Assembly: GCA_024236235.1 (NCBI GenBank)
Contig: JACKKV010000004.1
Coordinates: forward strand, 62,001 to 126,000
Length of the DNA stretch: 64,000 bases
Source of the DNA: Novosphingobium sp.
GTDB taxonomy: Bacteria; Pseudomonadota; Alphaproteobacteria; Sphingomonadales; Sphingomonadaceae
Direction of reading: 5' to 3'
Positions 8,656 to 16,885 of the stretch are shown here, one piece after another. Numbering within the stretch: the stretch's first letter is position 1; each line of letters begins with the position of its first letter. The translations under genes were made by a program, and so were the position numbers. The notes under the pieces were generated by a model. The model had not been told where the DNA came from. It searched no databases and saw only the letters and a list, made by a program, of their open reading frames with translations.

Positions 8656-11085
8656 TCAGTACTTCATACCGACTGTGATGCCGTAAGTGGCGGGGCGGCC
8701 AACGGAGCGCGCGCCGCCTTCCGACGAAGGCACCACATTGGTGTAGTAATACTCATTGGTGAGGTTCTTGCCCCAGAGCATCACCTTCCACAGCCCGTCC
8801 TCGGCCTCATAGCCAAGCCTTGCGTCAACCGTGGCATAGCCATTGATCATGAAGTAATGTTCCTTGATCGACTTGCCGAAACCGGCCGCGACAGTGGCCG
8901 CCGGGACGGTTTCAAACCGCGCGCCCGGGATCGCTTCGGACTTGGTCTGGCCAGCAACGCTCACCCCGGCGAAGATATCGCCGCTGCCCACCGGCTTGCG
9001 GTAATCAATCGCCGCCGAATAGGTGAAGTCCGGTGCATAGGACAGATCCTCGCCCGAGAAATCGGTGTCAGCCACGCCGAACACGCTGTAGGCAGAGAAC
9101 TCCTTGATCTTCGTATTGAGATAGGAACCGGCGAGCTTGATCGTCAGCTCAGGCGTGACCGCTGCGGTCAGCTCCCCTTCGACACCCCAGATGCGCGATT
9201 TGGGCACATTGGCAAGTGACGGCAGCGGGCCAAAGAAGGTCAGGGTCGAGTTGCGAACCTGCTTGTCCTTGTAATCATAATAGAAAACCGCCGAATTGAG
9301 GTGAATGCGGCGATCGGCAAAGCTGGCCTTCACACCAGCTTCGAAGGCCAGCACCGATTCCTGCGTCACCGGCTGCAACTGCGCATCAGTCGAAGCAGCG
9401 ATGGTCGGGAAGCTGCCGGCCTTGTAGCCCTTGGATACGTTGGCATAAAGCAGCGTATCGGGGTTCAGCTTGTAATCCAGGCCGACGCGCCAGGAAACAT
9501 TGTCTTCCTTCAGGCGACCATGGAACGGGCCGGGAATCCCCTCTCCAACAGGGCCGTCAAGCACGAAGCAGTCGCCCACACCGATCGGATCGAAGGGTCG
9601 GCCGCTCCGCGCGCCAAGCACGTTAAAGGCATAAGCAGCGTTCGCATTCAGGCCAACCAGAGCGGGATTGGTGCTCGACAGGCTGACATCTGGCACACCC
9701 GGCGCGTTGCCCGGGTCCGCGTTACAGATGAAGGAGTTGATCTTCGTCTGCGTATAGCGGGCACCCGCCTTGACCGTCAGCTGGTCCGTGACCTTGTAGT
9801 CCAGATTGCCGAAGAAGGCGTAGCTCTTGATCTTCTGATCGTTGGGCGTGACCGTGCGGTTGACGTGGAAGCCCTGCGGGCGGTTGCTGGTGTTGTCGAC
9901 GAACTGGATGAAGGGATTTTCATAAGTATGGGAATCTTCGTAATTCCCGCCGACCAGCCAGCGCAGATCCCCGATTTCACCGTCAACGCGGCCTTCGAAG
10001 AAGGTCGATTTGACGAAGCCGACGGTGCGCAGAATGTCCGAGGAATTCAGCGGGCTGCCATCTGTGTCAATCGTCTGGTCCTGATTATATTCGCTGTGCG
10101 CCACGATCGAGGTGAACTTGGTCGAATTGGAAATATCGAATTCGCCGCGCAGTGAAAGCTGCCAGAAGTCCTTGTCGCCACGCGGTTCGGCGATCGTCGA
10201 CCAGTCTGCGGCACGCGGTTTTTCAGGCGAAAACGGCACGGCGAACTGCGCCGCCGCAATCGTGGGCGCCTGAGCGAAGCTCTTGGGCGTGGAGGCCACG
10301 AACTGCAGCGCCAGCGGGTCGGACGTGTCCTTCCAGCCAGTGGCGACCGCGGTCAGGCGAACGGAATCGGAAGGTTCCACCTGCAAGGTCAGGCGGCCAA
10401 CGGTGAAGTCCTTCTTGCCGTTCTTCTCGTCACGCGAATTGCTCTTCTGCCAGGCATCGCCATTGGCGCTCTGCACGGCCAGGCGCAGGCCCACATTCTC
10501 GCCAATCGGGCCGCTGACAAACATGTTGCCTTCGATCGTGTTGAAGCGACCGTAGCTCAGGTCAAATCCGGCGGACAGGTCGCTGGTCGGTTTGGCGGCG
10601 ATGAAGTTGACCGCGCCGCCGGTTGAGTTGGTGCCGAACAGCACGCCCTGCGGGCCTTTCAGCACTTCGACCCGTTCGAGATCGAAGGCGCTGTGCGAAG
10701 CCATGGCCGGGAACGGCAGCGGCACTTCATCCACATAAAGACTGGTCGCGGGATAGACGCCCAGCGACACTTCGTTGAAGCCCACCCCGCGCAGGGTGAT
10801 GATGGGCGTGTCATACTGGCTCGCCGCGAAGGTGAGGCCCGGAACCTGGGTAATGACTTCTTCCAGATCGCTGAGCTTGCGATCCTGCAGTTCCGAACCG
10901 GAAATGGCCGCAATGGACATGCCGATGTTGTTGATGCTTTCCGAACGCTTCTGAGCGGTCACGACGATTTCACCAACGCCCACGCTGGCAGGGGCCGCGC
11001 CCTGGCTCGTCTGGGCAAGTGCCACCGCCGGAATGCTGGCCGATGCAAGGAACGCAGCGGTACCAAAAATGATTTTCGTGGTCAT
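8656..11085 (-). CDS. TonB-dependent outer-membrane receptor
   Basis: 809 residues. Residues 1-24 form a signal peptide ending VALA. A TonB-box-like EIVVTAQ is at about 39-45. A plug domain follows with ITLRGVGFNE, DLERVEVLKGPQGVLFGTNSTGGAVNF, and then a 22-strand barrel rich in aromatic residues that ends in a terminal Tyr. It carries a substrate across the outer membrane using TonB energy. In sphingomonads, receptors of this type next to degradation genes often take up hydrophobic or complex organics rather than iron; that is inference here. The ATG is preceded by AGGGGAGG. It is transcribed alone and away from the TetR gene. It converges on no gene and is followed by two hairpins. Confidence 0.95.
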   Translation of the reverse strand: MTTKIIFGTAAFLASASIPAVALAQTSQGAAPASVGVGEIVVTAQKRSESINNIGMSIAAISGSELQDRKLSDLEEVITQVPGLTFAASQYDTPIITLRGVGFNEVSLGVYPATSLYVDEVPLPFPAMASHSAFDLERVEVLKGPQGVLFGTNSTGGAVNFIAAKPTSDLSAGFDLSYGRFNTIEGNMFVSGPIGENVGLRLAVQSANGDAWQKSNSRDEKNGKKDFTVGRLTLQVEPSDSVRLTAVATGWKDTSDPLALQFVASTPKSFAQAPTIAAAQFAVPFSPEKPRAADWSTIAEPRGDKDFWQLSLRGEFDISNSTKFTSIVAHSEYNQDQTIDTDGSPLNSSDILRTVGFVKSTFFEGRVDGEIGDLRWLVGGNYEDSHTYENPFIQFVDNTSNRPQGFHVNRTVTPNDQKIKSYAFFGNLDYKVTDQLTVKAGARYTQTKINSFICNADPGNAPGVPDVSLSSTNPALVGLNANAAYAFNVLGARSGRPFDPIGVGDCFVLDGPVGEGIPGPFHGRLKEDNVSWRVGLDYKLNPDTLLYANVSKGYKAGSFPTIAASTDAQLQPVTQESVLAFEAGVKASFADRRIHLNSAVFYYDYKDKQVRNSTLTFFGPLPSLANVPKSRIWGVEGELTAAVTPELTIKLAGSYLNTKIKEFSAYSVFGVADTDFSGEDLSYAPDFTYSAAIDYRKPVGSGDIFAGVSVAGQTKSEAIPGARFETVPAATVAAGFGKSIKEHYFMINGYATVDARLGYEAEDGLWKVMLWGKNLTNEYYYTNVVPSSEGGARSVGRPATYGITVGMKY

Positions 11086-11195
11086 CCCAATCCTCCCCTT
11101 ATTTGTTCTTCAAGATCGGACCCAGACAGCAGCGCCGCGCAGGGCGATGGCTGCACACCTTTCCGCTACCATGCGCAAAGGAGCCTCGATCAGCG

Positions 11196-11210
11196 ATTGG
11201 TCATACCAAT
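11196..11210. promoter_or_regulatory. Dyad ATTGGT-CAT-ACCAAT (FadR-type operator candidate)
   Basis: A perfect 6-bp inverted repeat with a 3-bp spacer, between the divergent receptor and TetR genes. The TGGT-N3-ACCA layout resembles operators of FadR-subfamily GntR proteins, and such a regulator is encoded at 4068-4814. A related half-site, ATTGGTATATCC, occurs at 4029-4040. Confidence 0.45.
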
Positions 11211-11280
11211 ACTATGAAGCCTCTCGCGGTCAAGCCGTCAGGCGCGTCGCCAGAGGCCCGTCCATGCAGTCGGCGCCCGA

Positions 11281-11298
11281 TGTTGTATTTGTGCAACA
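11281..11298. promoter_or_regulatory. Dyad TGTTG-N8-CAACA upstream of TetR gene
   Basis: An 18-bp inverted repeat, 66 bp before the proposed TetR start. It is placed for autoregulation or for control of the divergent receptor promoter. The arms are short, so the call is tentative. Confidence 0.35.
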
Positions 11299-11363
11299 AT
11301 CAGTGTCGGGCATTTCTTGCGGTTGCGCTTTTCGTGGTGAGCGGGCATCGACCGGACAGGATC

Positions 11364-12014
11364 ATGACCACAAACACAAACGCCAGCCGTATGACGGACG
11401 CCCGCCGCAATCCGGACGGGCAGCGCCGCAGCCAGGCGGATCGCAGCGAAGCCATGCGTGCGCGGCTGTCTGCGGCGGCCTATGAAACTATCGCCGAAGG
11501 AGGACTGAAGGCACTGCGCATGCGATCGGTGGCTGAGGCCGCCGGGGTATCGCAGGGAGCATTGCTGCACCATTTCCCGGACAAGAACGCGGTCACCATC
11601 GCGGCGGTGGAGCATGCGCTTGATCTGGCCCGGCAGGACAGCGAGGTATGGCTGACGAAGGCGCCGGAAGGGCCCGCGGCGCTGCTCAAGGCCATGCTTG
11701 CGGAATTCCGCGCCTTTTTCTTCAGTGATCGTTTCTGGGTTGCGATCGGAATCACCCTGGAATCGTCAAAGGACAACGAGCTTGCGGAAACAGTCAAGCG
11801 CAGGGTCTCGGCCATGCGCAAGCCTGTTTACGATGCCTGGGCAGAAAGGCTGACTGATGCGGGCTGGACGCCAAGACAGGCAGAACGGGATGTACGCGGT
11901 GCGGCGGCGCTCGTTTCCGGCCTGGCAATCAGGCGCTTCTGGACAGAGAACGACACGGTTTCCGACGAATTGCTGGACGATTGGGTAGCCGAGCGGCTCA
12001 GGAGTCCTGGCTGA
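11364..12014 (+). CDS. TetR-family transcriptional regulator
   Basis: About 216 residues. The N-terminal helix-turn-helix is LRMRSVAEAAGVSQGALLHHFPDKNAV at about residues 50-76 (seen as MRSVAEAAGVSQGALLHHF). A variable helical ligand domain follows. The ATG at 11364 is preceded by GACAGGA. An open frame continues upstream to 11103 but covers the presumed promoter and shows no homology-like features. It is divergent from the receptor gene, the classical arrangement for a repressor of an uptake gene. Its 3' end overlaps the convergent MerR gene by 17 bp, so their transcripts are antisense to each other at the ends. Confidence 0.88.
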   Translation: MTTNTNASRMTDARRNPDGQRRSQADRSEAMRARLSAAAYETIAEGGLKALRMRSVAEAAGVSQGALLHHFPDKNAVTIAAVEHALDLARQDSEVWLTKAPEGPAALLKAMLAEFRAFFFSDRFWVAIGITLESSKDNELAETVKRRVSAMRKPVYDAWAERLTDAGWTPRQAERDVRGAAALVSGLAIRRFWTENDTVSDELLDDWVAERLRSPG

Positions 12015-12732
12015 ACGAAGGATCCGGGTCGGCCAGGCGCGACCCCGCCGTACTCTGGCCGATGTTGGCAAGGAAGGTCTTGAGCCGGATCAGGCCAAAG
12101 AAGTCCAGCATGGTGGGCAGTGCGAATTCGAGCATGTCCGCCGCCTGCTCCGTATCGATCCGCCCCTCGATCCGTTCCAGGAACATGCGCGCCTCGTTCC
12201 CTGCCACGATATTGGCCGCTTCGACATAATAGCCCAGGATTTCCGGCGGGAAGCCGTTGTTTTCGTCAAACCCGTGTTCGCGCATTCGCCCCCACAGGCT
12301 CACCAGTCCGGCGTCAGTGACGCTGAGTTGCGGTCCCTTGCCATTCTCGATCAGTTCGACCAGCCCGATCCGGTCCAGTGCCCTGGCGTCGTCCAATGCC
12401 TTGGGGCTGTGCGACAGCATGGTTTTGACAGACACGAGGTTACGTTCGAAACCGACCCGTGCGGCGACCAGTTCTTCCAGATGGGGAAAGGCCGAAGCGC
12501 CCAGCCGTTCGCCACCACTGTCCCCGTTCAGCATTTTGCTGATCTGCGCCAGGGTGAGGCCGGATTCGCGTTGAAGCTTGCGCACTGCGTTAATCGCGCG
12601 GACATGCTCGTCACTGTAATCTGCGACATTTCGGGCCGGTCGCGCCGGTTCGGGAAGAAGGCCCTTGCGGAAGTAGACCCGGATCGTCTCCCGGTTCACC
12701 CCGGTCTTTGCTTCTAGGTCTCGCATCTTCAT
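11998..12732 (-). CDS. MerR-family transcriptional regulator
   Basis: 244 residues. The N-terminal MerR DNA-binding domain is clear (MRDLEAKTGVNRETIRVYF, then RKGLLPEPARPARNVADYSDEH in part), followed by LQRESGLTLAQISKML. The long C-terminal effector domain of about 150 residues is unlike the short metal-sensing forms, so an organic effector is likelier. No cysteine metal motif is visible. The ATG has AAGGGGAC upstream. It is divergent from the AlkB/XylM-type monooxygenase gene with 126 bp between, and is the obvious candidate regulator of that promoter, which carries direct and inverted repeats. Confidence 0.88.
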   Translation of the reverse strand: MKMRDLEAKTGVNRETIRVYFRKGLLPEPARPARNVADYSDEHVRAINAVRKLQRESGLTLAQISKMLNGDSGGERLGASAFPHLEELVAARVGFERNLVSVKTMLSHSPKALDDARALDRIGLVELIENGKGPQLSVTDAGLVSLWGRMREHGFDENNGFPPEILGYYVEAANIVAGNEARMFLERIEGRIDTEQAADMLEFALPTMLDFFGLIRLKTFLANIGQSTAGSRLADPDPSFSQDS

Positions 12733-12753
12733 GGGCCGTCCCCTTAAGCGAGC

Positions 12754-12784
12754 TTTTGATGTATGTCTTTAGGCTGAATCAAAA
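12754..12784. promoter_or_regulatory. Dyad TTTTGAT-N17-ATCAAAA before MerR gene
   Basis: Seven-base perfect arms separated by 17 bp, just upstream of the MerR start on the minus strand. MerR proteins bind long dyads lying between promoter elements, so an autoregulatory operator is plausible. Confidence 0.4.
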
Positions 12785-12786
12785 AT

Positions 12787-12838
12787 CACATTGCCTTCAC
12801 ATTGCATTTTGCGTATATAGACAACGCGAAAAGCGTTG
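12787..12838 (+). promoter_or_regulatory. Monooxygenase promoter region with direct and inverted repeats
   Basis: Two tandem 11-bp copies, CACATTGCCTT (12787-12797) and CACATTGCATT (12798-12808), differ at one base and are spaced one helical turn apart. TTGCCT (12792) and TATATA (12814) are possible -35 and -10 elements with a 16-bp spacer. A dyad CATTGCATTTTGCGT-N9-ACGCGA (12800-12829) matches one before the reductase gene. CAACGC/GCGTTG (12822-12838) forms a hairpin in the leader. Confidence 0.55.
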
Positions 12839-12858
12839 AGCCTCGGGAGAGAACGACA

Positions 12859-13974
12859 ATGGACTATGCACGCTATTACTTGCCACCAGCCCTGCAACTG
12901 GGCGTAATCGCAAGCTTTCTGGCCGGTGGCCCCTGGGTCTGGTTCGGCATTTCGACGCTCATCATTCTGGGTCTGATCGATTCGGTGCTTCCGAACGATT
13001 TTGCCACACGCAGGATTGGCAACAAGACCCTGGCCGATATTCCGGTGTGGATGTCATCGCTGCTCGGCCCGGCAATCTATCTTGCAGCAGCCGTCTGGGT
13101 CGCCCGCAATCCGGGCGCGGCGGTTCATGAATATGTCGGCGTTATCCTTTCCTGCGCCTGGATGAGCGCGGTTCCGCTGGTCCCCGCAACGCATGAGCTG
13201 TATCACCAGCGGGGCAAGATCCGCCGCTTTGTGGGCCGCTACTGCCAGATCTGCTATCTCGATTGCACGCGCGAGATCGCTCATGTCGTGGGACACCACA
13301 TCTATGTGGCGACTGACAAGGACGGCGATACCGCACCGCGCGGCGCCAGCCTGTACAGCTTCACGCCCAAGGCCGTCCTGCACAGCACGAAGGAATCCTG
13401 GCTGACCGAAGCGGAAAATCTGGAGAAAATGGGCAAGGCGCGCTGGGGGATTCACCACCGCCTGTGGAAGGCTGTTCTGGCGCAGCTTGTCTTCCAGTCG
13501 ATCGTCTTTGCCATCGGCGGCTGGACTGCTGTGGCCGTGGTGCTGACCGGTATGGTTGGTGCGCGCTTCTGGGTCGAAAGCTTCAACTATTTCCAGCATT
13601 ACGGCCTGATCCGTACTCATGAGGGCGCCATTGACCGCCGCCATGTGTGGAATCACTTCAAGCCCCTTTCGCGCATCATGGCGTTCGAGATTACCAATCA
13701 CGCGGATCATCACACCAACAGCTACGCCGCGTTCCACGAACTGGTGCCCGATACGAAGTGGATTCCGATGCCTAGCGTCTTCGTCTGCTTCTTTGCTGCT
13801 CTCGTTCCGCCGCTGTGGCACAATCTCATCGTCAAGCCCGCGCTGAAGCGCTGGGATCACGAGATGGCCAGCCCCGCGGAACTGGAAATTGCGCGCGAAC
13901 AGAACCGCAAGGCCGGCTGGCCGAACTGGTTCGACGATATCAACCCGCAACAGGCCTCCACTGCGGCCGCCTGA
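12859..13974 (+). CDS. AlkB/XylM-type membrane di-iron monooxygenase
   Basis: 371 residues, closer to XylM in length than to AlkB. It is an integral membrane protein with hydrophobic segments near residues 10-40, 60-80, 90-110 and 205-235. The conserved histidine boxes are HELYH (112-116), EIAHVVGHH (139-147), NYFQHYGL (H246) and NHADHHTN (281-285). The family hydroxylates terminal methyl groups of alkanes, alkylbenzenes or terpenoids, using O2 and electrons from a ferredoxin reductase. The XylA-like reductase at 15522-16565 and an aldehyde dehydrogenase are adjacent, and an XylB-like dehydrogenase is downstream. The ATG at 12859 follows GGGAGAG; the in-frame ATG at 12802 lies inside the promoter repeats. 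The substrate is unknown but is likely an exocyclic methyl group. Confidence 0.92.
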   Translation: MDYARYYLPPALQLGVIASFLAGGPWVWFGISTLIILGLIDSVLPNDFATRRIGNKTLADIPVWMSSLLGPAIYLAAAVWVARNPGAAVHEYVGVILSCAWMSAVPLVPATHELYHQRGKIRRFVGRYCQICYLDCTREIAHVVGHHIYVATDKDGDTAPRGASLYSFTPKAVLHSTKESWLTEAENLEKMGKARWGIHHRLWKAVLAQLVFQSIVFAIGGWTAVAVVLTGMVGARFWVESFNYFQHYGLIRTHEGAIDRRHVWNHFKPLSRIMAFEITNHADHHTNSYAAFHELVPDTKWIPMPSVFVCFFAALVPPLWHNLIVKPALKRWDHEMASPAELEIAREQNRKAGWPNWFDDINPQQASTAAA

Positions 13975-13999
13975 CGCGCCAACCCTACTCTCCCGAAAA

Positions 14000-14030
14000 G
14001 GGGCGCGGCAGCCACAAGCTGCCGCGCCCC
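14000..14030. terminator. Strong bidirectional intrinsic terminator
   Basis: A 13-bp perfect GC-rich stem (GGGGCGCGGCAGC with its complement) closes a CACAA loop. AAAA precedes it and TTTCTTT follows, so it can end both the monooxygenase transcript and the convergent aldehyde dehydrogenase transcript. Confidence 0.9.
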
Positions 14031-14037
14031 TTTCTTT

Positions 14038-14053
14038 AACGCTGAACAGCGTT
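14038..14053. repeat. Dyad AACGCT-GAAC-AGCGTT
   Basis: A perfect 6-bp inverted repeat right after the terminator, followed by another AGCGTT copy. The AGCGTTGA word also occurs in the monooxygenase leader (12832-12839). It may be part of the mRNA 3' end or a protein site. Confidence 0.35.
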
Positions 14054-14062
14054 GAAAGCGTT

Positions 14063-15496
14063 TCAGCTCATCACATAGATCGATTTGAGGTTCTGATACG
14101 AACCGATCGCCTCCGGCCCGAACTCGCGACCGAGACCGCTGGCCTTGACCCCGCCAAAAGGCGAACCCAACGACGGCATATAGCCATTAACGCCGACCGT
14201 GCCGCTTTCCACCCGATGAGCCACCGCCTTGGCGTGCTCGCTATCCGCGCTCCACACTGAACCACCCAGACCATATTCGCTGTCATTGGCGATGCGGATG
14301 GCTTCGTCCTCGCCGTCATAGGGAATGACTGACAGCACGGGGCCGAAGATTTCTTCCTGCGCGATCCGGTCCGAATTATCGACATCGGCAAAGATCGTGG
14401 GTTCGACAAAGAAGCCGCGATTGGCCGGGCTGTTGCCGCCTGCCACCAGGCGCGCTTCCTGCTTGCCGATCTCGACATAGGACATGACCTTGTCACGATG
14501 CGCAGCGGAAGCCATCGGCCCGACATGCGTTGCAGGGTCAAGCGCATCACCAACCGTCAGCGATTGTGCGAAATCGGCCAGCGCCCCCACCACTTCGTCA
14601 TAACGCGACTTCGGCGCCAGGATGCGCGTACCATTGTAACAGGCCTGGCCGTTGTTGAGCATACAGGCCATGGGTACGCCCTGCAGGAAGGTGCCGATAT
14701 CGGCGTCTTCAAGCAGGATCGCGGCCGATTTCCCGCCCAGTTCGAGCGTGACCGGGCGGAGCATTTCGCCGCAGACCCCGGCGATCTTGCGTCCGGCGGC
14801 AGTGGAACCGGTGAACGCCACCTTGTCGACGCCGGGATGGCTCACAAGGTGAGCCCCCGCGCCGCGATCCGCCGCCACCCAGTTCAGCACGCCAGCGGGC
14901 ACGCCCGCTTCCAGTGCCGCTTCGGCGAGCAGATAGCTGTCCAGAACGGTGCCGGGCGAGGGTTTGATCACCAGCGTGCAGCCCGCCGCCATGGCCGGCG
15001 CAACCTTGTTGAGCGCGAGGGTGACGGGGAAGTTCCATGGCACGATCGCGGCCACCACGCCCAACGCAGAGCGTTCGACCAGCGTTTCCTTGCCCATCTG
15101 CGAAGGGCGCACATCGGGCTGGCCCAGCCCCTTCGCCAATTCGGCATAATACTGGATCACGCCCGCACCGAACTGCCCTTCGAGCATGGAGCTGAGCGCG
15201 ATCGGCATGCCGTTCTGCGCGCTCACCGCCTCGGCGATCTGGGGGCCGCGCGCGGCGACCGCAGCCATGAAGCGTTCCATCACCGCCGCGCGTTCAGCCG
15301 GGCTCGTCTGCGCCCAGCCGGATTCGTCGAACGCCTTGCGCGCCGCCGCCACCGCAGCATCAATATCCGCTTCGACCGCTTCGGGAACCGTACCGATTTC
15401 CTCTTCGGTGGAGGCGTTGATCAGGGTGAAGCAGCGATCGCTCGCCGGTTTGACCCATTCATTGCCGATGAAAAATGCATCTCTGCTCGTAATCAT
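14063..15496 (-). CDS. NAD(P)-dependent aldehyde dehydrogenase (XylC/BADH-like role)
   Basis: 477 residues of the ALDH superfamily. It shows PWNFPVTLALNK, the ELGGKSAAILLEDAD glutamate motif, the catalytic cysteine in NNGQACYNGTR, and the EEIFGPVLSVIPY signature. It oxidises an aldehyde to the acid and should follow the monooxygenase and alcohol dehydrogenase steps. The ATG at 15496 is preceded by AGGAG; a longer reading to 15544 enters the reductase's 3' end. It is transcribed with the ferredoxin reductase 25 bp upstream and ends against the shared terminator. This XylM-A-C-like grouping argues for stepwise methyl to carboxyl oxidation. Confidence 0.93.
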   Translation of the reverse strand: MITSRDAFFIGNEWVKPASDRCFTLINASTEEEIGTVPEAVEADIDAAVAAARKAFDESGWAQTSPAERAAVMERFMAAVAARGPQIAEAVSAQNGMPIALSSMLEGQFGAGVIQYYAELAKGLGQPDVRPSQMGKETLVERSALGVVAAIVPWNFPVTLALNKVAPAMAAGCTLVIKPSPGTVLDSYLLAEAALEAGVPAGVLNWVAADRGAGAHLVSHPGVDKVAFTGSTAAGRKIAGVCGEMLRPVTLELGGKSAAILLEDADIGTFLQGVPMACMLNNGQACYNGTRILAPKSRYDEVVGALADFAQSLTVGDALDPATHVGPMASAAHRDKVMSYVEIGKQEARLVAGGNSPANRGFFVEPTIFADVDNSDRIAQEEIFGPVLSVIPYDGEDEAIRIANDSEYGLGGSVWSADSEHAKAVAHRVESGTVGVNGYMPSLGSPFGGVKASGLGREFGPEAIGSYQNLKSIYVMS

Positions 15497-15521
15497 TTCC
15501 ACTCCTCTCCGAACGGCGGGG

Positions 15522-16565
15522 CTATTTGCCTGCCGAACTCGCATCCGTGAACTTGTCGTAATGAATGTCGTCCAGGCTCACGCCCTGTGCGGTCAGCTCG
15601 CTCACCGCCGCATCGATCATCGGCGGCGGGCCACACATATAGGCCTGCAATCCGGCCGCACCGCCAAGCTCCGCGATCGCCGCCTGAATATCCCCGGTCA
15701 CCATGCCGAAGCGTCGGCCATCGCGCTGTTCTTCTGACAGGACCGGCCAGAAATCGAACCGACCCTTCCAGCGCGCGCCAATCGCGGCGATTTCGTCGAG
15801 ACAATAAAGATCGCGCTCCGCCCGCCCCCCGAACAGCAGGATTGCATCGCGCGTCACGCCCCTGGCCACCGCATCTTCCAGCAGGCTGATCAGCGGAGAA
15901 AGCCCGCTGCCCCCGCCGACCAGCAGGATTGGTCCCGCGCCGTCGCGCAGCCAGAAATGGCCATGCGGCCCTTCGATCGTGAAGGCGGCATTATCCAGCG
16001 CGCCGCTGAAAAGCTTTTCGGTGAAAGCGCCGCCCGGCACCTTGCGGATGAAAGTAGACAGGCGTGTGCTGCCGCCCGCGACCGGCGCGGCGCTGAACGA
16101 ATAGGAACGCGACCCGGGGGCATCAGGCCACAGCACATTCATGTACTGACCGGCCACATAGTCCATCGGCTGATCCACCTCCCATGTCACCTGCTTGATG
16201 TCATGCGTGAGGTCGCGCATTTCAGCGATTCGCCCGCTCACGGTTTTGACCTCGATATCGGGGTCCATTTCGACCTCCAGTTCGACATCGGATTCCGGAA
16301 CGGCCTGACAGGCCAGGATGTAACCCGCCTGAAGTTCCTCGCGACTCAGGGTGTAGCCGAAGGGGGTGATTGCATCGACCTTGCCCGAAAGCAGTTTGGA
16401 CCGGCAACTGCCGCAGGTGCCAACGGTGCAGTCGTGCGGAAACGCATATTTCTGAGCAAGTGCCGCTTCCAGAATCGTCTGGTTCCGCCCGACCTCGAAG
16501 GTGATATCCGTGCCGGATAGTGTGACACGCTTGTTCGGTTTTTTCCCGAAAATCTTCTTGAACAA
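15522..16565 (-). CDS. XylA-like ferredoxin/FAD reductase of the membrane monooxygenase
   Basis: About 347 residues. The N-terminal plant-type 2Fe-2S domain has C46, C51, C54 and C86 (CTVGTCGSC and ILACQ). A ferredoxin-NADP reductase module follows with an FAD motif (RSYSFSAAP), the nucleotide-binding GGGSGLSPL and CGPPPMID. This is the electron-transfer arrangement of XylA, the partner of XylM. The start is ambiguous: the TTG at 16565 has AAAGG 8 nt upstream and fits the family's N-terminus. A 402-residue reading from an ATG at 16730 would add an atypical N-terminus covering a conserved operator. It should pass NADH electrons to the di-iron monooxygenase encoded nearby. Confidence 0.9.
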   Translation of the reverse strand: MFKKIFGKKPNKRVTLSGTDITFEVGRNQTILEAALAQKYAFPHDCTVGTCGSCRSKLLSGKVDAITPFGYTLSREELQAGYILACQAVPESDVELEVEMDPDIEVKTVSGRIAEMRDLTHDIKQVTWEVDQPMDYVAGQYMNVLWPDAPGSRSYSFSAAPVAGGSTRLSTFIRKVPGGAFTEKLFSGALDNAAFTIEGPHGHFWLRDGAGPILLVGGGSGLSPLISLLEDAVARGVTRDAILLFGGRAERDLYCLDEIAAIGARWKGRFDFWPVLSEEQRDGRRFGMVTGDIQAAIAELGGAAGLQAYMCGPPPMIDAAVSELTAQGVSLDDIHYDKFTDASSAGK

Positions 16566-16885
16566 GATTATTGCCTTTCTCTCCGCCGCTTCCGGACGCG
16601 CATTGTCGGCCTTTTCCGAGCGGCCCCACGCCTTCACTATGGTAAACCGGTTGACATAATTCCCGTTTCGCGCAAATTGCGTAACAACATCACGCAAAAA
16701 TGCAATGGTGGTCTGAGCCAGACGGGACAAGTATCACGAAACTTTCCCATTGCGTCGGGAATTTCACGCCCCGGGGCCACCGACAGGGAAAATCAAGCGC
16801 GCTTGTTTCCGAATCCGGCGCGCATGACGTAGGAATAAACGCCCGGCCCGACCGGGAATACAAAACGGAGAGAGGAGCACGAAAA
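16566..16885. other. 320-bp divergent intergenic region
   Basis: This lies between the reductase (-) and the membrane-protein operon (+). It holds the dyad at 16677-16707, a palindrome AACCGGTT (16645-16652) overlapping TTGACA (16651-16656), and TTGCGT-N10-ACGC (16750-16769). The last is a degenerate copy of the same dyad. Both promoters probably lie here. I see no convincing small gene in it. Confidence 0.5.
16677..16707 (-). promoter_or_regulatory. Operator shared with the monooxygenase promoter
   Basis: Read on the minus strand it is CATTGCATTTTTGCGT, then 9 bp, then ACGCAA. The monooxygenase promoter has CATTGCATTTTGCGT, 9 bp, ACGCGA at 12800-12829. The match covers both arms and the flanking AT stretch, so one regulator probably controls both genes. 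The divergent MerR protein is the nearest candidate. Confidence 0.6.

Noticed and set aside
16566..16730. N-terminal extension of the ferredoxin reductase to the ATG at 16730
   Set aside because: It would cover the conserved operator and add residues absent from XylA-like proteins. A TTG with a good ribosome binding site fits better, although this is not proven.
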